Part shown: positions 48,001 to 58,867 of the stretch, in pieces
Layout of the letters: each line of letters begins with the position of its first letter
How positions within the stretch are numbered: the stretch's first letter is position 1
Assembly (NCBI GenBank): GCA_022578965.1
Contig: MU400626.1
Span: 62,001 to 126,000 of the forward strand
DNA: 64,000 nucleotides
Source: Xylaria sp. FL1777
Lineage: Eukaryota > Ascomycota > Sordariomycetes > Xylariales > Xylariaceae
Reading direction: 5' to 3'
Notes under the pieces: model-generated
What the model saw: the letters and a program-made list of their open reading frames with translations, nothing else
Told to the model about the DNA's origin: nothing
The model's database searches: none
Translations under genes and position numbers: made by a program

Positions 48001-48771
48001 ACACGGGAAGATCATTGTGGTAGGTAGTACCATGTGGTGTACTAAGTATACTATTATCTGTCTACATACATAGGTACTAGACTACGTAATCCGTACGTAC
48101 TATAGTATTCGAATTCGCATGACATACACGTGTGTAGTCGATCAGAGCCGATCTTGCACTCATATGAGCGTCGGGACCGACAACTTGCCCTATGCTATAC
48201 CCAGCATGGTCGTGGCTGGCCTTTAGTATATGCACAGATGGGGAATTCTGCCAGGCAACAAACAGGAGACTCTCCACAAATAGAGTGGTATCATATGTAC
48301 AGTAGGTAGTAATGTAGGTAGAGGCAATCGCCAAGGCTACCCTACCTACAGTATGTTTATTGTTGGTAACACGATTGAGTAGGCACACTTTGTGGGTATA
48401 CTTCACTATACTCATTACATACTCTGTTGACGTAGTCTGGATATTCTAAAGGATACTCTGGTTAGCTCTACTGCGTGTATAGCAACTGATAGGCACGGTA
48501 CACCATGATGTTCGCTCGAAGGATTGGAAGCCAAGCGTCCCCCAGATAACGTGATTACGCAGTAAGCCATGTTATAAAGTGATTATCATCGTATATTATT
48601 ACCCCGCGAGATGCTGCAGAATCTGACTGGAGCGCATACTGCGTACGTATAGCAAAATCTTGGATCGAATAATGCGCACAGTATTTGAGACGAACTACTA
48701 CGTTGCATATGAGTAAGGAGTCTCCACAGCGTGAGCGAGTAAGGCTTTCCAATTAATATTGCCCAGGAGCC
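45039..48771. other. Gene-poor boundary zone before the AT-rich block
   Basis: No gene was recognised in 3.7 kb. Open frames on both strands are short and unrelated to known families. TACGCAGTA/TACTGCGTA words recur at 48555 and 48638. A short inverted repeat (about 47141-47173, GATTGATCCCA with a partner) is present. The GC content falls at about 48830, where the mutated repeat block begins. Confidence 0.45.
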
Positions 48772-48946
48772 TGTTGAAAGCATAGTAATACACTGAATAA
48801 GTGGAGAATATAAGTACAAGTATATACATTAACCATAAGTAAAGTTAGTAAAAAAGTACCCTTTATACTAAGCAACAATAACTAGAAATACTTTAAGTTA
48901 TGTGCTATTTTTGTACTAGAATTACTAGTTGTTATAATATATAACA
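48772..48946 (-). repeat. Candidate 3' LTR of the Ty1/copia element
   Basis: The segment begins TGTTGAAAGC and ends ATATAACA, so its ends are TG...CA and, read on the minus strand, TGTTATATAT...TCAACA. On the minus strand it follows a GCGGGG purine-rich run, as expected for a polypurine tract before a 3' LTR. A matching second LTR was not found at the right end, so this is inferred. It is less AT-saturated than the coding part. Confidence 0.4.
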
Positions 48947-50998
48947 CCCCGCTTTAAGCATAATTTTAGTACACCGCTATTTATAATATAAGTTTTGTTT
49001 TTTTAATTATCTTTATATAAAAACTTTTAGCTTTTTTTTTACTACTTTGCTAAGTTAAGTAAAAAGCTTTAAAAAAAAAAGCAATAATTACTAAACTATT
49101 TAGTAGCTTTATAAGCTTTAACTTTTATAGTGCTTTTTTACTGCTTAAAAATAAGTTTAAATAAAGCTTTAATACTAATATTTGCTAAGTTATAGTTCTT
49201 AAAAACTTATTTCGTTTAAATTAAGCTTTTATGTTTAAGTTTTCTAGTTTTATAATACTTAATTTAAATATGCTTTGTTTATTTATAGTATATAAAATTA
49301 TTAATTAACTATTTAGCACTATTATTATTAATACTAATTTTAACTAGTTAGTTATTATTTAAAAAAGTTTTTAGTTTGTTTAAAAGTTATTATAAATATA
49401 TGCTTTTTAAAAACGCGCTAAATAGTAATATATATTTAGCTTTATAGCTAAAAATTATAACAAGTAATTATTTTTATAATTTTTAGCTAACAGTAATTAA
49501 AGCAATAAAAAAGATATAATATTTCGTTAAAATATTATTAAACTTATTTTTTCTATGTTTAACGTTTAAAAACTTTATAAATAAAGTAGTATTACTATTA
49601 AATTTTAAGCTATAAGTATTAATTCTAGCAAAATAACGTAATATGTTTTTAGTAGCTTTTAAGTGTTATTATATTAAGTTTACTAAAAACTAACTTAGTT
49701 TAAATATTAAATATGCTATATTTGCTCTAGTTTTTATTATAGCATATATTAATAAGTTAATAATTTCCTAATATTTAGTTTAAATTAAAGTATTATAATA
49801 ATTCTTTAAAAAAGGCTTAAAAGTTTTTCTAAGGTTTATAAATATTAATTTAAGCTTAATGTTTTTTTTAAAAAAAAACCTTTTAATAATTTAACAAATA
49901 TATAAAGTTTAAATAACTTATAGCTTTTTAGCTTTTTAGTTTTAGTATATTTTTATACCTAGAAAATATTTGCAAAGTTTTATATTAGTAATTTAAAATT
50001 TGTTAGCTAGTTTACTTTTAATATTTGCTACTTTTTGTTTATTTTTTTTAAAAATTAATATATTATTTATATATATAGCTATAATAATTTTGTTTTTATA
50101 AAATAAAGCTTTGTTTGTTTTAAAACAAGTTTATTTAAAGTTTAAAAAAAATTATAATAGCATGTTATACTAAATCTTAAAGAACTGCTTTAAGCTATAT
50201 AATGCTTTTTATAATTTATAAATCTTTTTAGCTTTTTTATAGCTAAAAAAAAGTTATATATATATATTTTTATTAATTTTACTATATAAAAAAGCAGTTT
50301 TAATATTTAAGTAATTAAATTCCTAGTTATAAATTACTACTAATATAAAAAGCGTTTTATATGTTTTTTAATAAACTACTAAAGCAAACGTTTTAATATA
50401 ATTAATACTATATTTTTGTTTAAATCTTTAAGCAACTTAACAAGCTTTATACTGCATAATAGTATTTTTAAAGCTTAACTTAAGCTTATAAACTTATTTA
50501 CTAGTAAAAATATAAAAACTTAAGTTATTATTTATAATGTTTTAAGTTTTATTATTAATTAAAAACTGCATTTCTTTTTTTATAGCTTTTAACTAGTGTT
50601 TTTATTTAAGTAATTATAAAGCTTTTAAGTATATTCTTAGTTTTTTTATAAAACTATAAATAGTAATATTCTTTATTGCTATATTATAGTATGCTATAAT
50701 ATTTAAATCTTTAATTTTTATAAAGTTTAATAGTTATTATAAAGGTATAAATATGTTAATTTATAGTTTTAACTTTTATATTTATTAAGTAATACTTTTT
50801 AAAAAAGCTTATTTTTGTAATATAGTTTTTAATTATAAAAAGTTAGCAGTTTATTTTTTAGTTTTATTGCTTTTAAATGCTTTTATAAAGCGTACTCTTT
50901 TAGTAAGTTATGCTAAATAAGCTTATTTGTTAGCAAGTTATTTTTAAAAATGCAATTTATTTAATAACTTGTTTTTTAGTAATTATAATTATTAATTA

Positions 50999-51003
50999 AA
51001 TTA
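50999..51003. repeat. Left target-site duplication of the gypsy element (AATTA)
   Basis: Five bases abutting the left LTR. The copy at the right end (58863-58867) is AATTG; the single difference is a G-to-A transition, as expected of RIP after insertion. Confidence 0.7.
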
Positions 51004-51196
51004 TATCACAGGAGATATAAAGCATTAAAGGTTAAGTATAATAGTTAATATATCTTTAGTTTTATAGTAAGTATTTAATAAAACTAAAGCTTAAAAAAAA
51101 AAGAAAACTTTTATAAAATAAGTATAGAAAAAATATTTTATATATATATATAACTTGTAATATGTGCTAAAGTACTTAAGTAGCCTAATTATAACA
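51004..51196 (-). repeat. Left LTR (3' LTR) of the gypsy element, 193 bp
   Basis: Aligns without gaps to 58670-58862 and differs at about 18 sites, all transitions; 14 of them carry the T or A in this copy. Its ends read TA...ACA on the plus strand, consistent with an original TG...CA. In minus-strand reading a purine run (AAAAAGAAAAAAG) lies immediately before it, which fits a polypurine tract and makes this the 3' LTR. Confidence 0.85.
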
Positions 51197-51975
51197 ACTA
51201 CTTTTTTCTTTTTAATTAAGTTGTTTTTAACTTATATATAAGTAAAATTAATTAAAGTAATTAATCTTAAGTATAAGTAGTAAAATAAAGTAGTATAAAG
51301 TAATTAAGCATAAATATAATATATTAAATAAAATGCTTGTGCAGTATAATAGTTAAAGTATTTATGTATTTATATTTATATTTATGTGTTAAGTTATATT
51401 TGTTTTGTGCTATATTTATAGCAAGTTTTATGCTTATATTTTTATTGCTATATGTTTTTTTTTTCTTTTTTTCTTTTTTTTTTTTTTTTTAGCTACTGCT
51501 AAACAATTAGTTTTAGCTATATATTTTATTACTGTTATTCTTATACTTATTTTATATTTTTTCTGCTTCTTTTTTAATTACTATTTGTATTATAATTATA
51601 CTGCTTAAACTTGCAGTAGTTAAAAGTAGTACATATAAACGTAGTTGCAGTTAAAGCTATAGTTATAAATATAAACGCAGAAAATTATTGCAACTTGCTT
51701 TACGCTTAAATTTATTTGGAAATAAGTTTAATTTTATTGTAGAACAAAACTTTAACGAACTTTTTTGCTAAAAGTTCAATAACTTTAGTAATAAAAATAA
51801 AAGTTTTAACAGTTTGCTTTTCTTTTAAAATAGCTTTAATTTTAATAAAAATGTAAACATTATTAAGCTTTTTATAAGTTAAAAAAAAGAAAATAAAAAT
51901 AAAAATAAAAATGATTTAAACTTTATAAATCTAAATAAAGATCTAAATGCTATTTTATATAATTTTAATATAAAC

Positions 51976-52300
51976 AACGCAAAAAATAAATCCGATTTTA
52001 ATATAAATATTAAAGTTTTTACGCTAGTTAAACGTTAGTTTGTTTTTATAGTAACTTTTGTTTACAAACTTTATAAACAAACTACTAAAGCTAAAAACAA
52101 AAAGTATAAAACTATTAAAAAGGCAATAGTCCTAAGTAGTTTATTAGTATGTTAGCTTTGTTTTAAGCGTTTTAAAGAAGCATTTTAGCTAAAAAATAGC
52201 TTGCTTTTAAATATAGTTTGCAAATTTAAAAACCTAAAAATAATAGCTTATATAAGCTATATAAATAGCTATACTTTATGTAAGCTTATAAGTTAATTTA
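51976..52300 (+). pseudogene. Degenerate plus-strand reading frame between integrase and 3' LTR
   Basis: A frame on the plus strand, antisense to pol, stays open apart from a few TAG/TAA codons that would be CAG/CAA before C-to-T change. It reads KSDFNINIKVFTLVKR, then VFIVTFVYKLYKQTTKAKNKK and a Cys-containing part (CFKRFKEAF, VCKFKNLK). The stretch is too long for a normal gypsy 3' region (about 1.8 kb between the expected integrase end and the LTR), so it may be an extra gene of the element or a further insertion. It is a weak call. Confidence 0.3.
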
Positions 52301-55300
52301 TATTTATTTTAAATTAGTTTTATTAATAGGTTAGCTGTTTGTTATATTATATTTTAATATAATGTGCATTTAAAAGTTATTAAACTAGTTTGTTTATTTT
52401 TTTGTTTTTTAAAAAAACAACTATAGAAAAATTGTTATAAATAAAAATTGCGCTATTATTTAAAAAACTTTAAACAATTATTATATTAACCTTGCAGTTA
52501 TGTAGTTTTGCTTTTTAAAAGCATTTTTGCGTTTTTTATTAACTTATAAAGCTTAGTTTTAATTAATTAGCAAAATTAACAACATAAAAATAAGTTGTTT
52601 TGTTTTTATTTTATATAAAGTTTAGCTAATAATTAGCAATATAAAAATATTGTGCTAAATATAAACATTTAGTAGTAAAACGTAAATTTTTAGCTTGTTA
52701 AACTATTAAGCCTTTTTATATAAGCGCTATAAATAGCTTTATTTAAATTAATTTTATAAAATTTCTTAACAAAATTAAAACTATTTTTAATGCTAGCAAT
52801 ATATTTATTTAACTGCACTTAAAGTATAAATTATAAACTATAAATATGTAACTTAAAAAGCTACTTTTATTTTTTTTAAGAAAAATATATATAAAGCTAT
52901 ATTAATTATTGCTAATAAGCATAAATAGAAATATTTAGTTAGCTTTTTTTAACATAAAAATGTTTTAAAGTTTAATAATTAATGTTTTAGGGCTTTTTTG
53001 TAAAAATATTATAACTTGTTTGTAGCGTTTTTGCGTATAGCTTATTAATAAAGCGCAGATATTTTAGAACTTAAAGCAATAAGTGCAATTCTTATTACGT
53101 AATTAAAAACAAAAAAATAACTAGTTAATATATATAATATATTTAAGCTTTAGTTTATAGCTAAATTAATAATAAATTAGTACTATTTTATTAGCTTAAT
53201 AGCTTTGCTTTTTTTTTATAACTTAAGCGCTTTTTAAAGTTTTTAATTGCTTTAAAAGCTATAATATTAGTAGTAAATACTTATTAATTATATTTAGTTA
53301 GCTAGCTTTTTTACTTAATAAAATAATATTTTTTTTTATTATAAGTTATTTTATTTACTATATTTTTAACTTTTTATTTTTTTAACTTATTTTTAAGGTT
53401 TAGTATAAGCAAACTATATTTATGTTTAGCTTTTTAAAGCTTAAGCAGCTAAATTAAAAAAACAGAATAAAAACAGCTATATTGTTTTAAAAAACTAATA
53501 TAATATGCTTATAAACTAACTATAAAAAGAATTTAGAAAAATTTAATAAACTTAAGCGCTAACTTTTTATTTTTAAACTTAATATTTTTTATTAATAATA
53601 TTATTAAGTCTTTAGTTTTAAAAGTTATAAATTTATGCTTATTATTATAATATTCTATATATTTATTAGTTATAATTTGTTATTGCTTTATTATTTTGTT
53701 TTTAATAGTTTATAACTTATTAAAACGTTTTTGTATAGCTAGAATTTTTTTTAATATAAAGTTATTTTTAACGAACAAATAAAATTTTAGCATATAATTA
53801 TATAAAGCTTTAAAAAATAATCGTTTAGTTATAAAATTAATAGCAAAATTTATAGCAAAAAAAGCTTAAAATAAAAGTTAAAGCTAATTAGTTTGTTTAC
53901 TATTTATAAAGCACTTAAAATAGCTTTTAATTACTTAGTTTATTTGTTTTATTTATTTATTAGTTTTAAGGTAAAATACTATTAAAAGCTTTTGTTTAAC
54001 TTTTAAGTAATAATATAAATTAAACCAAAATTAGCTAGTAAAAACAAAGCTTTTATTAAAAACAATGCTTTTTAAGCTACTATAAATACATTTAATTTTA
54101 TAGTAAAATAAAACTGCTAGCTTAACTAAAATCATAGTAGTATTAACTAAAAATAAATATATAAGCTTAATAAATTTATTTATAATAATAAAAATAATAT
54201 TAACTAGTTTTTTTTTATAAAAAGTTTTTAGTAAACCTATAATAAAGTCTATAAATAGCTTTTATATAAGTTTACTAAATATTAGCAAAGCGTTAAGTTT
54301 ATTATATTTTTAGTAGTGTTTTGCCTTAGTTCTAAAGTAAATTATATAGCTTTGCATATATTTTTTAACATTTAGTTTTATATTGCTTTAGTAAAACTTT
54401 TGTTATAGTAGTTTTAAAGTGCAGCTTTAGCTAAAATGTTTAGCTAAAAAATTATTATAATATAGCTTAATAAGTTAAAAATGTATAGCCTTTTTAAAGA
54501 AAATATAAATTTTGTTTTTATAGCAAACTAAAGATCTTTTTATTAACTATTAAAAATTTGTAGGCTTTTTTGCTTTTAATTGTTTTATAATTGTATAGCA
54601 TTTAAAATCTTTTTTTTAAACCTTTTAAATAAAGTTTTTTAGCTTTTTAAAAGCCTTTAGATTTTTTAATTTTTTTAAGCTTGCAGTTATTTATATATAC
54701 AAACGCATAATTGCTTAAATAAAAAGAGCTTTTTTAGCAAATGTAGCTTTAAGGTATAAAGCTTTAACTTAAGCACTAAAATATAAATTAAAGATTTTAA
54801 TTTGCTATACTACTGCAACTTTTCTTTTTAACGTTAAAAAAATGTTAATATTACTAAGCAAAACAGCTATATAATTAAAACAGCACAAAAAAAAATTAGC
54901 TTTGTTTTTTTTGCTTGCTTAATATTTAATAATAAAATTAAAAAAAGCTAATAATAAATATTAATAAGCTTACTTTTTATTAAGCTTTAGCGTTTTTATA
55001 AACGCTTAAAAGTTAGCATAATTAATTAATATTTTAACTAATAAATTGCTTTTTTATAAATAATGCTACTAGTGCTTAAAGCAATTTACTATTGCAAACA
55101 TTTTTTAGTTAAGCATACTATACTGCATTTTTTTTTCGGATAGCTTTTAAAAATAAAACGCAACTAATTTAAAAATGCTTTAATTATTTTGCTAAAATAA
55201 ATTTTTTGCAAAAGCTACTTTAAAAAAATCAGTTTTTAGCAATATTTGTTTTTTAAAGTTAAAATATATAAAAAAAATAGCTTGCTTAAATATATCTTAA

Positions 55301-58300
55301 AAGTTCTTAAAAGCTTTTTTTTTAAAACTATTTAAGAAAATTTAACTTTTTTTTGTTTTTATTATGTTTTTTTTTAAATATTTAAATAAAAGCGCAGCAA
55401 TATAAAAATACCTGTTTATAAAACAGCAATAAAAATTGCAAAACTTTAAAAATTATTATAGCGCTTAATAAATATTTAATATAAACTATTACTAAATAAT
55501 ATTTATATATAAAAAGTTTATTTTGATTTTTTAGCTAAAAATAATATAACTTAAAAATTTAATTTTTTTTTAATAAAATTAGCATTTAAATAGCTTAGCA
55601 TATAGTTTTGCTTTTTATAACTTTTTAATAATGTTTTAAACATGTTTTATATAAAAATCTTTATTTAAAGAAAAAATAAGCATATTATTAAAATATGCAA
55701 TACAAAATATATTTATTATATTATTAAGTGCTTTTTATATATAATTTTAAAAAGTAGCAAAAGCATTTAATAAATTTATAAGCATAACTAGAAATTTATA
55801 GTAGCTATAGCATATATAAAACGCTATTTTTTATTTATTTTTTTCTTAAATGCATAAGCAATAATAAGCGTTTTTAAAGTTAATTTTATTAAAGATCTTA
55901 GCTTTTAAAATTTTATTAAGCAGCTCTAAAATAAGTAATAAAGTATATTAATTTTTACGCATAACTTAATTAAGTTTTTTATAGTTTATATATAAGCATA
56001 AGCTTTTATTTTTTTTAAGTATAAAAAGAATTAAAGCACTAGCAAAACTAGTAAACTTTTTAATTTTTTTTGCTTTTAATATTTTATTAAGCTATTTTTA
56101 TAGTTTTTTTAGCTTATTTTAGGCTAATAAATATATAAAAAAATAAAGTATAACTACGTTTTTTTTTAGCTTAATAGTAAAGTTTTCTTGTTTTAATAAT
56201 AGTAATATGTTTGCTTTGCTAATATTAAAAAACTTAAATAAGTTATAAAACTTTTTTAGAATTGCTATAAAATCAAAATAACTAAAGCTTTTTTTTAACT
56301 TTTTAAGCTATATAAGTTTAAATAGTTAAATAATAGTATAGCAGCAAGCTTAATTTTAGCAAGCTTTTGCGAACTTAATTAAGCTAAGTATTTTTATTTA
56401 AAAGCAGCATAATTTAAAAAACCATTAATTAGTGCTTAAATTTAATATAATTCCTTTATTTTTTAAAGTAGTTTAAAATAGTAAAAAAAAGCTACCTTTA
56501 AAGTAATAGTTGTAGTTAATAGCTATGCATGCATGCTTAATTTTATAAGTAATACTACAACTATTAGTTAATTTGCAAATAATTTAATAAGCTTTATAAA
56601 TAAAAAATTTACCTTTAATAGCATGCTATAATATAAATATACAAAAAGATGCTTGCTATAATTTATAATAAAAAGCAAAAATAAAACTAATATAGTTATA
56701 TTTAGCACATAAATTAAGATTAATATAAGTTTTAATAAGTAATTTTATAAAGCTAATAAAATAAATAGTACAAAAGGTATAAAAACAGCATAAAATAAAT
56801 ATATAAAGTAGTAACTTTAGCTTAAAACTTATAGCTAATATAATTAGTACTAAGCTTATTACTTGTTTTTTAAGTTGTAATACTATAGCCTTTATAAAGA
56901 AAGTATATAAAACTTTAATTGTTGTTTTTAGTTTTTTTTATTTATGTTCTGGTTTTTATTCATTTAGATTTTTTAAATAGTTTGTTTTTAAGTAGTATTA
57001 CTATTATAACTAATATAGCTACTAGATCTATTATTTCTATTATTGCTGTTGTTATTATTACTTTTAAGCTAAAAGTAATTAAAAGCAATATAGCTAAGTT
57101 ATTTATAGTTATAGCAAGTAAAGTTTTTATAAAAGTTTAAATTTAAACTATTTTTATTGTTATCTTAAGGTTAATTTAAAGAAGTTTTAAAAGTATAACA
57201 GTTCTTTAAAATATAAGTATTATTATTATTACTTTAGTTATTTATATATTTTTAGTTTTAATACTAGCTATAACTTTTATTATTATTGCTTTTATAATAT
57301 TAGTTTTAGCTTTTATAGCTATTATTGCTTTTATAAAATCTTTAGTTATTGTTATTGCAGTTATTATTATAATTATTGCTTTTGTAAAAATAATTTTAAC
57401 TATTAAAACTAGTATTGTTGTTTTTATAGCTAATATTAATATATTAATTATTAGTTTAGTTTTGCTTAATATCCGAGGTTAATTTACTAATAATTTAAAT
57501 AACGTTTAACTTTAGTTTTTTTTTACTGCAGTTTAAGCGTTATTTCTTAGTTATTAGTTTTTAGCGTTATTATGTAGCATTAATTATATTAGCTTATATA
57601 ATTAGCAATAAGTTATAATAGTTTATTAGCTTTTGCTAAAGTAGTATACTTAGTTTTTAGTAATATAATAAAGCTTTTTTGCTTTTATTTTAGCAAACAT
57701 TTTAAAGTTTAATACTAGCAAAGTATTAATTAAACAGTTTTAAGTTCTAGTTAGCTTGTTAACTTGTTTGTTTTAATTATATGCTTATGCTAGTTTATAA
57801 AAAAGCAAACTGCTTAAGCAAAATTTTAGTTTAGTTTAAAAACACTTTTTAGTTAGTTTTAAATTGTTTTTTTTCTAAAGTTAATAACTTTTGTAATGCT
57901 AATTAATAAACATTTTTATAGTTTTAGTTTATATTGCTATACGTATATAAAATCTTATTTTTATTGCAACAGAATTTCTAATTAGCTTTTTTAAAAATAA
58001 TTTAAAGTTCTTTTACTTACTTTAGCTAGCGTTAATAAGTAAATTTTATACTAAAAAAATTATAATTAAACTTTAATAATTAGCTAAAATTAGCATTTTC
58101 GGATAAATAGTACTAATAGTAGTATAAGCAATTTTAATATAATTAGTATTTAGGTTTTCTTTAATTATGCTTTTTATTAAAGCTAGAAAATAAAGAGTTG
58201 TTATTATTACTAAAATTTTTATGTTTTTGTTTTTAATTTAAGTTGCAAAATTATTTTTTAAAGTTTAAAAAGTTCCCTTGTTTTTCTAAAAATATTGTTC

Positions 58301-58669
58301 TTTAGTTCTTTTGTTTACTTAATTATAAAGTAGAAATAATATAAGCTATTTTTAATTTTAAAGCAATTTGTTTGCTTTTATTTTTTTGCTGCATAACTTG
58401 CTGCTTTAGCTTTCTGATTTTAGCTAAAAGTTATATAATCTATGTTTGCAATAGTTAAGTATTAGCACTTAAAGCACTAAGTAATCATTATTTGCTTAAG
58501 CTTAGTTCCAGAAATAATTTGTGCTAAGTTTGTTTTTAGTTTATTATTAAAGTTTGTCCTAAAGAAAAGCTATTAAAAATAGTACTAGTTTATATAGTTA
58601 GTTAATGTTTAGCTATTCTATAGTATAACAAAATATTATAAGTAACTTTATTTTAAAAAGCTTTAAAAT

Positions 58670-58862
58670 TATTACAGGAAATATAAAGCATTAAAGGTTA
58701 AATATAATAGTTAATATATCTTTAGTCTTATAGTAAGTATTTAATAAGACTAAAGCTTAAAAAAAAAAGAAAACTCCTATGAAATAGGTATAGGAAAAAT
58801 ATCCTATATATACATGTAACCTATAATATGTGCTAAGGTACTTAAGTAGCCTAGTTATAACA
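58670..58862 (-). repeat. Right LTR (5' LTR) of the gypsy element, 193 bp
   Basis: Partner of 51004-51196 with no indels. It keeps more C and G, for example around 58776-58835, and so is less mutated than the left copy. Ends are TATTACAGG and TTATAACA on the plus strand. Confidence 0.85.
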
Positions 58863-58867
58863 AATTG
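58863..58867. repeat. Right target-site duplication of the gypsy element (AATTG)
   Basis: Matches the left copy AATTA except for one G/A transition. Confidence 0.7.

Larger units (their letters stand above)
48772..51003 (-). mobile_element. 3' half of a RIP-mutated Ty1/copia retrotransposon (RT and RNase H part)
   Basis: The minus-strand translation from about 50460 down to 49960 follows a Ty1/copia reverse transcriptase: ETF-like stretch, NIKTAFLYSKINKNIY, KALYSLKQFF and then a YVDD-type box at about 50053-50076 changed to YINN, followed by ILIFKKN. The RNase H/late pol part (TRANIAY, KNILRYFARI) lies at about 49540-49770. Every frame is broken by TAA/TAG at positions fitting Gln codons, and Asp reads as Asn, both expected of C-to-T/G-to-A mutation. 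No functional protein is possible. The other half of the element lies beyond 58863. Confidence 0.75.
51004..58862 (-). mobile_element. RIP-mutated Ty3/gypsy LTR retrotransposon, 7.86 kb, nested in the copia element
   Basis: It is bounded by 193-bp direct LTRs and a 5-bp target duplication. Coding order on the minus strand is reverse transcriptase (about 56060-55480) then integrase (about 54300-53900), the Ty3/gypsy order. RT shows FVLKKN, CV-type segment, ELLNK, NAYY, FLVMLI and a YxDD box at about 55683-55700 that reads YFNN, followed by MLIFS and AKLYAKL. The integrase C-terminal region has a mutated version of the family H-P-x-T-x-G-Q-x-E-R signature at 53935-53973, with Gln codons turned into stops. 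Gag should lie at about 56.9-58.6 kb but is unreadable. No intact frame remains. Confidence 0.85.

Noticed and set aside
51405..51608. Phe-rich plus-strand frame in the AT-rich block
   Set aside because: Poly-T tract translated as poly-Phe; typical of AT-rich noise.
56919..57140. Hydrophobic plus-strand frame in the AT-rich block
   Set aside because: It is on the strand opposite to the gypsy coding sense, and the composition alone explains the Ile/Val/Phe content.
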